DNA of 64,000 bases from Exiguobacterium sp. TNDT2 (GCF_003331145.1 NZ_QLVE01000011.1:111477-175476), one strand, 5' to 3'; shown: positions 26,606 through 35,754, numbered from the stretch's first letter. Numbers and translations are program-made. Notes: generated from the sequence alone by a model not told the origin.

Positions 26606-26642
26606 AAAAACAACCGGTCGGCTCATTCAGCCGACCGGTTGT
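26605..26642. terminator. Bidirectional terminator
   Basis: CAACCGGTCGGCT and AGCCGACCGGTTG form a perfect 13-bp stem. On the minus strand it is followed by seven T. The stop codon of the minus-strand DUF975 gene falls inside its loop. Confidence 0.88.
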
Positions 26643-27274
26643 TCATTTGCTGCTGTTTCTGCCTTAATCTCGACATATAGTCCAGCGAGCGCCGTGTTGA
26701 TATACGGTTGTACGAAAATATAAGCCAATCCGCCGGTGAATAAGACGAGGACATACCAACCGATGAAGCTCGCATACAATCGAAGCATCGTCCGCTTATA
26801 ACCATGCATGAGGCGCCGACTTTCTCGCATCGCCTGAAACGCTGACAGTTCAGGTTGATCTCGTAGGACGAACGGGACAATCCGATACGTCAAGTAAAAC
26901 CAGATTCCCGGTACAATCAAGAACAGCATGAGCACGTTCAAGCCGAAATAGAATATGGCATAGTACGAGATGGCACGCATATAATCTTTGAACGAGCCGA
27001 ACGCCTCGAACAACAAACCAAACGACGGTTTCTTGGAATTGGCGATGTCGAGGAACACCCAGTTACGACCAAGTTCAAGTGGTGCGAGCAAGACCGTCGC
27101 ACCGTATAACAAGCCAATCGAGACGAACAACACGCTCGGGTCGGTCGATTCCAAATCAAGCTGCGTCGTGATGACCGCTTGAACGAACATCGTCGCGACG
27201 ACCGCAAGGAGCGAGATGCCCCAGTTCCCGGACAGCATCCGGAGCGCAAATTGTTTATAGACTGCTGATTGCAT
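26627..27274 (-). CDS. DUF975-family membrane protein
   Basis: This 215-residue protein has five to six hydrophobic helices. It carries the DUF975 hallmark in its middle, RNWVFLDIANSKKPSFGLLFEAF, followed by VPGIWFYLTYRIVPFVL and SRRLMHGYKRTMLRLYASFIGW. The function of the family is unknown. The start is the ATG at 27274, about five bases after AGGTG; an ATG one codon earlier is crowded by that site. It is transcribed alone and its stop lies in the terminator loop. Confidence 0.8.
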   Translation of the reverse strand: MQSAVYKQFALRMLSGNWGISLLAVVATMFVQAVITTQLDLESTDPSVLFVSIGLLYGATVLLAPLELGRNWVFLDIANSKKPSFGLLFEAFGSFKDYMRAISYYAIFYFGLNVLMLFLIVPGIWFYLTYRIVPFVLRDQPELSAFQAMRESRRLMHGYKRTMLRLYASFIGWYVLVLFTGGLAYIFVQPYINTALAGLYVEIKAETAANEQPVG

Positions 27275-27305
27275 CATGTCACCTACTGTATCGTTTTTTT
27301 CATTA

Positions 27306-27335
27306 TAGCAAAAAAACAGTCATCCGACTGTTTTT
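27306..27335 (-). terminator. cutC terminator
   Basis: On the minus strand AAACAGTC pairs with GACTGTTT around GGAT and runs on into a T tract. Confidence 0.9.
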
Positions 27336-27996
27336 AGCGTGTCATCGTTTCCTTAATGGCGTTGAACTTCTGCTCATCTAGCTGTCCATCGGTCCTTACA
27401 CCACGACCGATATGGACAAAGTCAATGCCTAATCGGTCGACGAGTTGGGACACGTTGTCCGCCGTGATCCCAGCGCCTGGAAGGATGTTCATTTCCGCGA
27501 CGTCGTGCATCGCACTCAACCGCTCTAAGCCCTCTAATGCCGTCGCTTGACCGCCAGACGTCAGCACATGGTCCACTTCTGGGAAATCATTCAACACGGT
27601 GATGGCGTCTATCAAGTCGACCGCGTCGTCGATGGCCCGATGGAACGTCAATGCCATCTTTCCCTTGTGTTTAATCACTTCCCCGAGCAGCGCCTCGTCG
27701 ATGCGACCGTCCGCCGTCAACGCACCGAAGACGATGCCATCGGCCCCGAGCTCACGGCACAGACCGACGTCCGCTAAAATCGTCTCCGCATCTTCCTCGT
27801 TATAGACGAATGAGTCGGCATGGGGGCGAATCATGACGTGGACGGGAATCGTCGCCTGTTCGAGCACGTTCCGTATCGTCCCAAAACTCGGCGTCGTCCC
27901 GCCGGCTCGCATATCAGCAATCAACTCGAGGCGATCCGCTCCGAATCGCTCAGCCGTTTTAGCTTCGGTCAACGTCGTGACAATCACTTCAATCAT
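27334..27996 (-). CDS. cutC: CutC-family TIM-barrel protein
   Basis: This 220-residue CutC homologue has EVIVTTLTEAKTAERFGADRLELI at the start, then HVMIRPHADSFVY, DGIVFGALTADGRID, ALTFHRAIDD, VLTSGGQATALEG and ILPGAGITADNV. CutC was named for copper tolerance in E. coli, but the role is disputed and the barrel suggests an enzyme or metal binder. The start is ATG 27996, after GGAGGGA. It follows the DeoR-type regulator gene by 14 bases on the same strand, so they form one operon. Confidence 0.88.
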   Translation of the reverse strand: MIEVIVTTLTEAKTAERFGADRLELIADMRAGGTTPSFGTIRNVLEQATIPVHVMIRPHADSFVYNEEDAETILADVGLCRELGADGIVFGALTADGRIDEALLGEVIKHKGKMALTFHRAIDDAVDLIDAITVLNDFPEVDHVLTSGGQATALEGLERLSAMHDVAEMNILPGAGITADNVSQLVDRLGIDFVHIGRGVRTDGQLDEQKFNAIKETMTR

Positions 27997-28010
27997 GAAA
28001 TCCCTCCTCG

Positions 28011-28781
28011 TTATGGTGCGAAGCGCCACTCGACCTCACACTCCACCAAAGTACGCTTCCAATCCGCAGGTTCCGGAAAATCCGAGATGATTGTCGTCAC
28101 TTTGGAAAAATCGGAGACCCGGTATCGTTTTTGTTGGTTGAACTGAGTATGGTCGGCGAGCAAATAGCACTGTCGACTTTGATCGAGGACCGCCTGGGTC
28201 ACAGTCGACAGTCCATGGGCGTCACACGTCAATCCAAGCGTGGCATCGACGCCTTCGACGGATAGAATGGCCATATCGAACACGTACGCCTTCAGTTGTT
28301 GCAGGACGTGTTCGCCGACGGTGACGAGATGTTTCGGGTCGATCGTCCCGCCGAGCAATTGAATGTCACCAGTGAACACACCTTTGGCCCGTTGCTCGAA
28401 AAGTGCTTTCGCCACCATGAGCGACGGGGTAACGACCGTCAAGTTACGTCCGCGAAGTCTCGCGGCGACTTGCTCCGGGGCGACCCCGTGTCCGATATAG
28501 AGTAGCATGTCATCCTCGACGAGCTGGAACGCCGTATAGGCGATACGACGAATGCCGTCCATGTTCGAAATCATCATCGGTTGGAACGAGACGCTCTGAT
28601 GGAGCACCGCCCCACCGTATACCCGTTTGATGCGATGCTCTTTCTCAAGCTCTTCTAAGTAGCGGCGAATCGACTCCCCCGAGACGTTCAACCGTTCAAT
28701 CAACTCGCTCGTCTTCACTTTTCCTTCCCGTTCAATCCATTCTACAATCTTTTGTTTACGTTCTTCTCCTATTAAAGACAC
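28011..28781 (-). CDS. DeoR-family transcriptional regulator
   Basis: This 256-residue repressor has an N-terminal winged helix (ERKQKIVEWIEREGKVKTSELIERLNVSGESIRRYLEEL region, recognition helix SGESIRRYL) and a C-terminal DeoRC sugar-phosphate sensing domain with LYIGHGVAPEQVAARL, VVTPSLMVA and LLGGTIDP. The start is GTG 28781, seven bases after AGGAGG; the open frame extends 129 bases upstream without a site. It shares an operon with cutC and probably controls it, with a sugar phosphate as likely effector. This pairing hints at a carbohydrate role for CutC. Confidence 0.88.
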   Translation of the reverse strand: MSLIGEERKQKIVEWIEREGKVKTSELIERLNVSGESIRRYLEELEKEHRIKRVYGGAVLHQSVSFQPMMISNMDGIRRIAYTAFQLVEDDMLLYIGHGVAPEQVAARLRGRNLTVVTPSLMVAKALFEQRAKGVFTGDIQLLGGTIDPKHLVTVGEHVLQQLKAYVFDMAILSVEGVDATLGLTCDAHGLSTVTQAVLDQSRQCYLLADHTQFNQQKRYRVSDFSKVTTIISDFPEPADWKRTLVECEVEWRFAP

Positions 28782-28965
28782 GTCCCTGCCTCCTCCGCAA
28801 ATATCGCTTCCTTTTTCAGTGTAGCGAACGGATGTAAATTTAACGTAAACAGAAAGTAAAGAACGGGCAAATCCAACATTTTTTTCGAATTTTTCGTCAA
28901 AAATCAACACAAATCCACAAAAAGAAGTAGCCTAACGGTGACGCTTTTCTGTTTTGCCTTGAGCG

Positions 28966-29022
28966 GATCACATGAAAAATGACCGACCTGCTCCGATGCC
29001 ATCAGAGAGCGTGCCGGCCATC
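28966..29022 (-). terminator. Probable terminator after plsY
   Basis: On the minus strand GGCCGGCACGCTCT and GGAGCAGGTCGGTC form a long imperfect stem with a small internal loop, followed by ATTTTTC. Confidence 0.6.
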
Positions 29023-29025
29023 TAT

Positions 29026-29640
29026 TCATTTACGTTTTTGAAACAGCGGCACTTTCGGTTCCGTGCCTGCACGGATTCGTTGCCAGTTCGATCGGTGCTT
29101 GATGATGATGAACAAGGCGAGCGGGACGATTACGATGAGCGGTAGCCAATCTTTCGCAATGATACCATATGCGACGACGGTCACAAGTCCGACGACAGAG
29201 GCTGCCATTGACGATAACGACACCGTTTTAGAGACAAGAAGCGTCACGATGAACGTCCCGACGACGACGACGAAAAACCATGGGAACGCCGCGAGTAGAA
29301 CGCCCGCGCTCGTCGCCACCGATTTCCCGCCTTTGAACTTGGCAAACACCGGATACGAGTGACCGATGATGGCCGGGATCCCGGCGAGAAGCAGGCTCAT
29401 CTCGCTCCCGAAGAAGAGCGGTAAGAGGGATGCGACCAACCCTTTACCCATATCCCCGAGCAAAACGAGCGTGCCGGCTTTTTTACCGAGCACTCGAAAC
29501 GTGTTCGTCGTGCCCAAGTTACCGCTCCCGTGCTCGCGGACGTCGACCTTATAGCCGAGCTTTCCGACGAGGAGAGCGAACGGAATCGAACCGAGTAAAT
29601 AGCTGATTAAAATGATGATGATTTCTGTCATGTAAGGCAT
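29026..29640 (-). CDS. plsY: Acyl-phosphate:glycerol-3-phosphate acyltransferase
   Basis: PlsY makes lysophosphatidic acid from acyl phosphate and glycerol 3-phosphate, the first membrane step of phospholipid synthesis in most Bacteria. The 204-residue protein has seven helices and the three conserved cytosolic loops: GSIPFALLVGK, HGSGNLGTTNTFRVLG and GHSYPVFAKFKGGKSVAT. The start is ATG 29640, five bases after GGGGAA. It lies 11 bases downstream of the carboxypeptidase gene, so the two are likely co-transcribed. Confidence 0.95.
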   Translation of the reverse strand: MPYMTEIIIILISYLLGSIPFALLVGKLGYKVDVREHGSGNLGTTNTFRVLGKKAGTLVLLGDMGKGLVASLLPLFFGSEMSLLLAGIPAIIGHSYPVFAKFKGGKSVATSAGVLLAAFPWFFVVVVGTFIVTLLVSKTVSLSSMAASVVGLVTVVAYGIIAKDWLPLIVIVPLALFIIIKHRSNWQRIRAGTEPKVPLFQKRK

Positions 29641-29651
29641 CACAATTCCCC

Positions 29652-30557
29652 TTAATCCATTAATTGCTCGAGATAGGACTCAAGCGGGACGTTCGCCTTG
29701 TGGACGGCCGTCGCATGCTCCACCCCGATATAGCGTAAGTGCCACGGTTCGAACATATACCCGGTTTCGGCTTCATACGCGCGTTGATAGCGGACGATGA
29801 AGCCATACGTATGGGCGTTGTCGGCCAACCACTTGCCTTCTTGTGTCTGTGCAAGACTTTGCGTCAATTGGTAGCCGACCGAGGCGCTTGAGACGTCGAT
29901 GGCGAGGCCAGTCTGATGTTCAGAGTGTCCTGGCGGCGCGGAATATTTCATCGCCTGTTCTTTTCCATCCCGTGCGACATAGTTATTGAACAACTGGACT
30001 TGATAATCATAAGACCGGAATGCGCTCGTTCCTTTCAAATCGATTCCGGCTGCTTTCGCACCAGCCATCAGTGTCTCGATGGCCTGTGCCGCTTCTTGAC
30101 GGAGCATTCTCCGTTCCCCGGACGCCGTGTCGACAAAATCGATGTTCGCGGTCACGAGATCGGGCGGTTGATAGCCCGCCGGCAAGGCGATTTGCTTGTT
30201 GACGAGGATGAGCGTATCAAGTTTTACGTTCGCGGTCCCGTTCTGTTCAAGCGCCTGGGTCGGTTCTTCTTCAGTCGGTGATTCCACAACAGGTGCTTCT
30301 TCGGCCTCAGGTTCATCTACTACCGGTGCATCCGTAGTAGGCTTGTCTTCTGCCGACGGCTCGGCTTCAGAGACCGGTGTTTCTTCAACAACTTCGTCTT
30401 CTGTATCCTTCGGCGCATCGGCCGGAGCTTCTGAATGTTGTTCGGTTTCAGCCGGTTTGCTTTTGGCTTCTTCCGGTTCGTTTTGGTTGCTCGTATTACA
30501 GCCCACCAACGTGAGCGTCAAAGCGCAGCACACCATCAACAGAGATGGTTTTCGCAT
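29652..30557 (-). CDS. VanY-like D-alanyl-D-alanine carboxypeptidase lipoprotein (M15B)
   Basis: This 301-residue lipoprotein has a lipobox LTLVGC near residue 20 and a long acidic Glu/Pro/Ala linker to about residue 110. The M15B zinc peptidase domain follows, with the zinc/active-site motif GHSEHQTGLAIDVSS and the second metal-site block EPWHLRYIG. It should trim the terminal D-Ala from peptidoglycan stem peptides outside the membrane. The start is ATG 30557, after AAAGGGGAAG. An intrinsic hairpin sits only 24 bases upstream, so expression may depend on read-through. Confidence 0.9.
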   Translation of the reverse strand: MRKPSLLMVCCALTLTLVGCNTSNQNEPEEAKSKPAETEQHSEAPADAPKDTEDEVVEETPVSEAEPSAEDKPTTDAPVVDEPEAEEAPVVESPTEEEPTQALEQNGTANVKLDTLILVNKQIALPAGYQPPDLVTANIDFVDTASGERRMLRQEAAQAIETLMAGAKAAGIDLKGTSAFRSYDYQVQLFNNYVARDGKEQAMKYSAPPGHSEHQTGLAIDVSSASVGYQLTQSLAQTQEGKWLADNAHTYGFIVRYQRAYEAETGYMFEPWHLRYIGVEHATAVHKANVPLESYLEQLMD

Positions 30558-30579
30558 GCGATCTTCCCCTTTCATTGTA

Positions 30580-30619
30580 CAAAAAATACCGTCAAGATAT
30601 GATACCATACTGACGGTAC
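30580..30619 (-). terminator. Terminator or attenuator between the thioesterase and carboxypeptidase genes
   Basis: On the minus strand TACCGTCA pairs with TGACGGTA around a 16-base loop, followed by TTTTTTG. It ends the thioesterase transcript and lies immediately before the carboxypeptidase ribosome site. Confidence 0.7.
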
Positions 30620-30632
30620 AAAAGAACCTCTG

Positions 30633-31052
30633 TTATAAGACGGGACTCATGACGCGCATATACATGTCATGCCACTCAGGAAACTCACGGTCGAGCCGGA
30701 TCGGTTTGAAGTCGCCGCGTTTGACGACGACGTGGGTCGTCTTCGCCGAACCGACGAGATGGCCGTTTTGATCGGTCAACTCATAGCCATAGACCGTCCG
30801 GACCTTCGAATAACTGTCGACCCAAACCCTTACGTGGACTGTGTCTCCGTACGTCACGCTCTTCTTATAATCGACCGAGACGTTCGTCACCGGGGACACG
30901 AATCCCGCTTCCTCCATGTCTTTATATTCGACCCCGAGCTGGCGCAACAACTCGGTGCGCGCCAACTCAAGATACACTAAATAGTTTGCATGATAGACGA
31001 TGCCCATCATGTCGGTCTCTTGATAGCGGACCGGAATCTGAATCGTATGCAT
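30633..31052 (-). CDS. YbgC-like acyl-CoA thioesterase
   Basis: This single hot-dog-fold domain of 139 residues has the 4-hydroxybenzoyl-CoA-thioesterase signature YQETDMMGIVYHANYLVYLELART near residue 10, with Asp as the active-site residue. It continues with the typical VDYKKSVTYGDTVHVRVWV strand pair. The enzyme hydrolyses acyl-CoA or acyl-ACP thioesters in the cytosol; YbgC homologues act on short chains. ATG 31052 follows GCGAGGA. It is probably transcribed alone, from after the AAA ATPase gene to the hairpin at 30580. Confidence 0.88.
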   Translation of the reverse strand: MHTIQIPVRYQETDMMGIVYHANYLVYLELARTELLRQLGVEYKDMEEAGFVSPVTNVSVDYKKSVTYGDTVHVRVWVDSYSKVRTVYGYELTDQNGHLVGSAKTTHVVVKRGDFKPIRLDREFPEWHDMYMRVMSPVL

Positions 31053-31082
31053 TGAATCGTCCTCGCTTTCAAATTGATTATA

Positions 31083-33344
31083 TTATAACTTCGTCTTAAT
31101 ATCTACTAATAAAATACAGTTCAAATCACCGTCTTGCTCCGACGCTTCAATCAAACGATATGACTGTCTCGCAATCGCTTCATCAATCAACGATAGGGCC
31201 GTCCGCGCATTTGGGCGGTCGACTTCCTTCAATCGTTCGAGGAGCGCCTGCCCGACGTCTTCCTCACACGTATACCCGAATGTTGCGGCGTACTTTTTGG
31301 CGATATCGACGAGCTGTTCAAGTGAGTAGTCCTCAAAGTGGATCGTCCGCTTGATTCGGCTGTTGAGCCCCGGGTTTGAGTCAATCAGGCGCCGCATCGG
31401 TGCCTCGTAACCTGCCATTACGACGACGAGGTTGTCCCCATGTTTTGGCATCTCGTCGACGAGCGTATCAATCACTTCGCGCCCGTAGTCGTTCGGCCCG
31501 CCATTCAAGCTGTATGCCTCATCGATCAACAACACCCCGCCAAGCGCATCGCGAATCGCAGCTTTCGTCTTTTGAGCCGTTTGACCGACATAGCCACTGA
31601 CAAGATCGGCTCGGCTGACGACTTTCAAATGCCCGCGTTTTAAATAGCCCGTCTTCTTCAAGAGCCGGGCGTATAGGTGGGCGAACGTCGTCTTCCCGGT
31701 CCCGCTGTTTCCGACGAGCGCGGCATGGAGTTGGATAGGTGCCGTCTTCAATCCGAGCTCGCGGCGACGCTTTTGAATCGTGACGAGCGCCTCGATCTCG
31801 CGCAATTGACGTTTCGCCTCATCCATTCCGACGAGGTCCTCGAGCGTCGGACCGGACGTATCCTCGGTCGCATCCATATCAAAATCGAGTTCTGTGAGGA
31901 GCGCCATCTCGTCGAGCGGGGCGTCGGCACCGAATCGCGACCCTTTTTTAAACATGGCGTCGAGTAGAATATTGTGCACCGTCCGCGCGTTCCCGAACGT
32001 CGCGTCAACGCGTTCCCGATCGATTCTCGCAATCAAGGCGCGCTTCGCCTCGACCGTCAGCACGTAGTTGTTCTCCGCAGCCACTTTTTCGCCGATGGCG
32101 ACGAGTTCTTCATCGCTATAGTTCGGGAGCTCATAATGATTGGATTCTGGGAACCGGGAACGAAGTCCTGGGTTTGCAAGTAAAAAATACCGCATCTCTT
32201 CTGGGTAACCGGCGAGAATGACGACGAACTTGCCAGCGTACTCGCCGTTCGTCATCGCGGCGACGAGTGTGTCGATGGCCGCTTGCCCATAGTCACTCCC
32301 ACTGGCGTCTTGACGTTTCAAGGCATACGCCTCGTCGATGAACAAGACACCTCCTTCCGCTTCCTTCACTTTATTCATGACCTGTTCTTCCGTCTGGCCG
32401 ACGAACGCACCGACGAGACTCGACCGGTCCGCCTCAACGACGTCGGGACGGGCGAGCAGACCGAGCTCGAAATAGATCTCGGCCATGAGACGAGCGAGGG
32501 TCGTCTTGCCGGTCCCGGGGTTGCCGGTGAACACGAGATGAAGTGATGGTTGGTGCTTGGACGAAAATCCTGCCTTCTCACGCTCTTTCTGGAACAGCAG
32601 GAAGCGATACCATGCTTTGACGCGTTGTTTCACGTCAGACAAACCAATCATCGCCTCAAGCGATTCAATCGCACTCGACCGAGTCGCTTCAGTTTGTTCC
32701 GGTAACAGCTTGATGATTGCGCTTAGCCGCTCTTTGACGAGACCGACCCGTTCGCCGAAACGGTGAAACGCCTCGCGGCTGAAGTAGTTCCCTTGCATCG
32801 ATGCCAAGAGTGAGGCCGTGTCGTCTTCGAGTGCGGCCACTTCTTGCATCGCCTCGATGACAACGATGAACAGGCGCTCGAGTTGCCCTTTGAACTCCGA
32901 GTCCCGTAAATCGGATTTGGCGCGGTCGATTTCATCATGGAGTTGTTCGAGATGTTCGAGCAATTCGGATGTCTTCGACTCGTATTCGGTCAATATTTGA
33001 ACTTTCATCGACGCGTAATCCGTCTCGCGCAGCTTCGGCCACTCGACGTGTAGTTGTTGCTTGTGGCGTCGCAAAAAATCATACAATTGGCTGACGCGGA
33101 GGGCTGGTGGTAATGCACCAAGCGACTCCAATTCTTTCACCCAGCGAGTAAACAGCGGGTCGATCGACTGACGGTGCTGCAACCGTCTCGTCGCAAGAAG
33201 CGTCAGGGTTCGAATCAATTCTTGACGATGCCCGGTCGCGCGTGACCAGTGGGCGTATGACAAGAGAGCCGCCTCATCGACGCGCCCGCCTTCTTCCCAA
33301 GCCGTCAAGTCGGTTTGGACTTGCTCCAAGGTGATCTGTTTCAT
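31083..33344 (-). CDS. Tandem CbxX/SpoVK-type AAA+ ATPase
   Basis: This 753-residue protein has an N-terminal helical region (about 1-230) followed by two AAA+ domains of the CbxX/CfqX class. Walker A motifs are GNPGTGKTT near residue 276 and GNSGTGKTT near 546. Walker B blocks are GVLFIDEAYAL and GVLLIDEAYSL, and the pore-loop-like GYVGQTA is present. Relatives include SpoVK, the RuBisCO activase CbbX and EccA of type VII secretion; none of their partner genes is nearby. The start is ATG 33344, after AAAGGAG. A client-remodelling role is a family inference. Confidence 0.85.
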   Translation of the reverse strand: MKQITLEQVQTDLTAWEEGGRVDEAALLSYAHWSRATGHRQELIRTLTLLATRRLQHRQSIDPLFTRWVKELESLGALPPALRVSQLYDFLRRHKQQLHVEWPKLRETDYASMKVQILTEYESKTSELLEHLEQLHDEIDRAKSDLRDSEFKGQLERLFIVVIEAMQEVAALEDDTASLLASMQGNYFSREAFHRFGERVGLVKERLSAIIKLLPEQTEATRSSAIESLEAMIGLSDVKQRVKAWYRFLLFQKEREKAGFSSKHQPSLHLVFTGNPGTGKTTLARLMAEIYFELGLLARPDVVEADRSSLVGAFVGQTEEQVMNKVKEAEGGVLFIDEAYALKRQDASGSDYGQAAIDTLVAAMTNGEYAGKFVVILAGYPEEMRYFLLANPGLRSRFPESNHYELPNYSDEELVAIGEKVAAENNYVLTVEAKRALIARIDRERVDATFGNARTVHNILLDAMFKKGSRFGADAPLDEMALLTELDFDMDATEDTSGPTLEDLVGMDEAKRQLREIEALVTIQKRRRELGLKTAPIQLHAALVGNSGTGKTTFAHLYARLLKKTGYLKRGHLKVVSRADLVSGYVGQTAQKTKAAIRDALGGVLLIDEAYSLNGGPNDYGREVIDTLVDEMPKHGDNLVVVMAGYEAPMRRLIDSNPGLNSRIKRTIHFEDYSLEQLVDIAKKYAATFGYTCEEDVGQALLERLKEVDRPNARTALSLIDEAIARQSYRLIEASEQDGDLNCILLVDIKTKL

Positions 33345-33401
33345 AAAATTCTCCTTTTTAGACGACAAAGGAGCCGACGTCTCAGTCTGCTCCTCGCCGG
33401 A

Positions 33402-34085
33402 TTATCGTGATTCAAAAGAAGTCATGCGAATCGAATGGAACAACTTGCTGTTGTTACGCGACTCGGCGGCGAGCAAAATGCGCTCGTTCGCATCGACATA
33501 GTACGTCACCGCTTCTTCATTTTCGTCCTCGCTGAAAATCGTTGGGTATTTCTCGATCCATTCTGTTGGGACGGCTTCCGGTGTTTCTTTCTTGACGAAC
33601 GCTTGCGCCGTCCGGCCGATGATATCAACATCGCCTTCGCTCGATCCGAGCGTTCCATCGTCTAGCCATTTACGAATCTGTTCGTTCGTCGCACGTGACA
33701 AGAACGGGTGCGGGGCGACCGCGCCTGAGCTCGTCTCTTGACTGTTCGTCTCCTCACCGTCCGGATTAAACTCACGATAAATATTTCCATCCCACTCGGC
33801 ACGGGCACCGGCGTTCAGCCCGGCCACGACCTCGGACACAAAGTGCCCGTCCTCGTCATATGTTACTTTATATTCACGAACTTCTAACGTCTCGCCGTTC
33901 TCTGGCAATTTTTTCTCTTCATAGCCGATGACCACAGACGTATAAAACGGCTCGGCCCGATTGACACGGCCCTCGTCGTCATTCAAATTGGTGACCAAAT
34001 AAAAGTTATAGGCGAGCAGGGCGCCGACAATGAGGATCCCAGCAAAAATCACCCAACTCAATCGCTTTTTCACGTGTTGTTTCAT
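33402..34085 (-). CDS. Membrane-anchored hypothetical protein
   Basis: This 227-residue protein has a basic N-terminus, one membrane segment (about residues 10-30, VIFAGILIVGALLAYNFYLV) and an acidic extracellular part rich in Glu and Asp. That part includes a TNSQETSSG linker and a C-terminal portion (EEAVTYYVDANERILLAAESR) that reads like a beta-rich domain. No family was recognised. The start is ATG 34085, after GGAGGG. It lies 57 bases upstream of the AAA ATPase gene on the same strand and may be co-transcribed with it. Confidence 0.7.
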   Translation of the reverse strand: MKQHVKKRLSWVIFAGILIVGALLAYNFYLVTNLNDDEGRVNRAEPFYTSVVIGYEEKKLPENGETLEVREYKVTYDEDGHFVSEVVAGLNAGARAEWDGNIYREFNPDGEETNSQETSSGAVAPHPFLSRATNEQIRKWLDDGTLGSSEGDVDIIGRTAQAFVKKETPEAVPTEWIEKYPTIFSEDENEEAVTYYVDANERILLAAESRNNSKLFHSIRMTSFESR

Positions 34086-34156
34086 AGAATGCCCTCCCAA
34101 TCTTCTTCACTTACTATCCTACACTAGCGAGAGGGTCATGCAAAACATTAACCACT

Positions 34157-34182
34157 AAAAAAGGCCTCCATCTGGAGACCCC
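34157..34182 (-). terminator. BCCT transporter terminator
   Basis: On the minus strand GGTCTCC pairs with GGAGGCC (one T-G pair) around AGAT, followed by TTTTTT. Confidence 0.88.
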
Positions 34183-34188
34183 TTCGAC

Positions 34189-35754
34189 TTATCCGAGTTT
34201 ATCTTCTTCATCTTTATATGCTTCAATCCATTTCTCTCGCTCATCCGGTTCATCGCCTAAGTCCTTGAACAAGGCAACGATCATCAGTATTAAAACAAAG
34301 ATGAACGGGAAGGCTACAAGAATCGCGACCGCTTGGAGCGCTCCGAGTCCGCCCGCATACAACAAGACGGCAGCGATTGAAGATTGGATAAAGCCCCAAA
34401 TCAACTTGATGCGCATCGGCGGGATCAGTTTCCCGTTCGTCGTCAGCATGCCGAGCACGTATGTGGCCGAATCCGCTGACGTGATGAAGAACGTCGAGAT
34501 CAAGAAGATGGCGATGATGCTGAGGACCGTCCCGAATCCACCGAACGTCTCAAACAAGGCGAACAAGCCGACTTCCGTTCCAATCTCGTTGACTTGATCG
34601 ATCAATGAAGCGCCGCCGAACAAGTCGGCCCAGATGGCAGATCCACCAAACACAGAGAACCAGAGCAGACCGAATGAGGTCGGGACGAGCAAAATCCCGA
34701 TGATGAATTCACGAATCGTGCGCCCTTTTGAGACGCGGGCGATGAACGTTCCGACGAATGGAGACCATGAGATCCACCATGCCCAATAGAAGATCGTCCA
34801 ACCGTTGATCCATTCCCGCTCGACCGGCTCAAATGCACCCGTACGGAAACTCATCGTCGGCAACTGTTGCAAGTAGGTGCCGATCGTCTGCGTGAACAAA
34901 TCGAGGATGAATGCACTTGGTCCAGCCACGAGTGTAGCTCCGAGCAAGACGATGGCTAGGAAGATGTTCGTGTTACTTAAGATTCGAATCCCTTTCTCGA
35001 GACCTGTCGAGGCACTGATCATATAGAGCACCGTCACAACCGCGATGATGATAAATTGAGTGGAGAACGCGTTCGGTACACTCGGAATCAAGTAATGCAA
35101 GCCACCGGCGATTTGCTGGGCCCCGAAGCCGAGCGATGTCGCGACACCGAAAGCGGTCGCGATGACCGCCAAAATATCAATTGTCTGTTTGACAGGACGT
35201 TCATAGCGATCGTTGACAAGCGATCCGATTGTCTCTCCGATTGTCGCCGGACGCCCTTTACGGAACGTCGAGTAAGCGATTGCGAGCGCGATCATCGCAT
35301 AGATCGCCCATGGGTGGAAGCCCCAATGGAAGAATGAATAACGCATCGCGGTACGTGCATCGCCTTCGGGCGTTGGTGATTCGAATGGTGGTGCGTGGAA
35401 ATGCGACAACGGTTCTGCCGCTCCCCAGAAGATGAGTCCAATTCCCATTCCGGCACTGAACAACATGGCGAACCACGTCATGTAGCTGAATTCTGGTCGG
35501 TCCGTATCTTTTCCGAGTCGAATCGAGCCAAATCTTGAAAAAATTAAAAAGATGGCGACGAGTAAAATTCCGGTCGCACTGAGTAGATAAAACCAACCCA
35601 TCCCGTTCGAGAGCCAACCTTGTAACTTCGTCGTCACGTTCAAGAGACTCGCATTACCGAGGATGCTCTTCGGGAAGATGCCCCAAATCGTGAACAAGAC
35701 CGTAATGATAGCTGAAACGAGAAAGACGGTCGTCACTTGGCTTTTTCTTTCCAT
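34189..35754 (-). CDS. BCCT-family glycine betaine/choline/carnitine transporter
   Basis: This secondary carrier of 521 residues has twelve helices. Signature stretches are SAGMGIGLIFWGAAEPLSHF, FHWGFHPWAIYAMIALAIAY, and the Trp-rich YWAWWISWSPFVGTFIARVSKGRTIREF, which holds the betaine-binding Trp box. It resembles OpuD of Bacillus, a Na+-coupled glycine betaine importer used in osmoprotection. The C-terminal cytosolic tail is acidic (EREKWIEAYKDEEDKLG), possibly sensing ions. The start is the ATG at 35754, seven bases after AGGAG. It is a single-gene unit. Confidence 0.92.
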   Translation of the reverse strand: MERKSQVTTVFLVSAIITVLFTIWGIFPKSILGNASLLNVTTKLQGWLSNGMGWFYLLSATGILLVAIFLIFSRFGSIRLGKDTDRPEFSYMTWFAMLFSAGMGIGLIFWGAAEPLSHFHAPPFESPTPEGDARTAMRYSFFHWGFHPWAIYAMIALAIAYSTFRKGRPATIGETIGSLVNDRYERPVKQTIDILAVIATAFGVATSLGFGAQQIAGGLHYLIPSVPNAFSTQFIIIAVVTVLYMISASTGLEKGIRILSNTNIFLAIVLLGATLVAGPSAFILDLFTQTIGTYLQQLPTMSFRTGAFEPVEREWINGWTIFYWAWWISWSPFVGTFIARVSKGRTIREFIIGILLVPTSFGLLWFSVFGGSAIWADLFGGASLIDQVNEIGTEVGLFALFETFGGFGTVLSIIAIFLISTFFITSADSATYVLGMLTTNGKLIPPMRIKLIWGFIQSSIAAVLLYAGGLGALQAVAILVAFPFIFVLILMIVALFKDLGDEPDEREKWIEAYKDEEDKLG

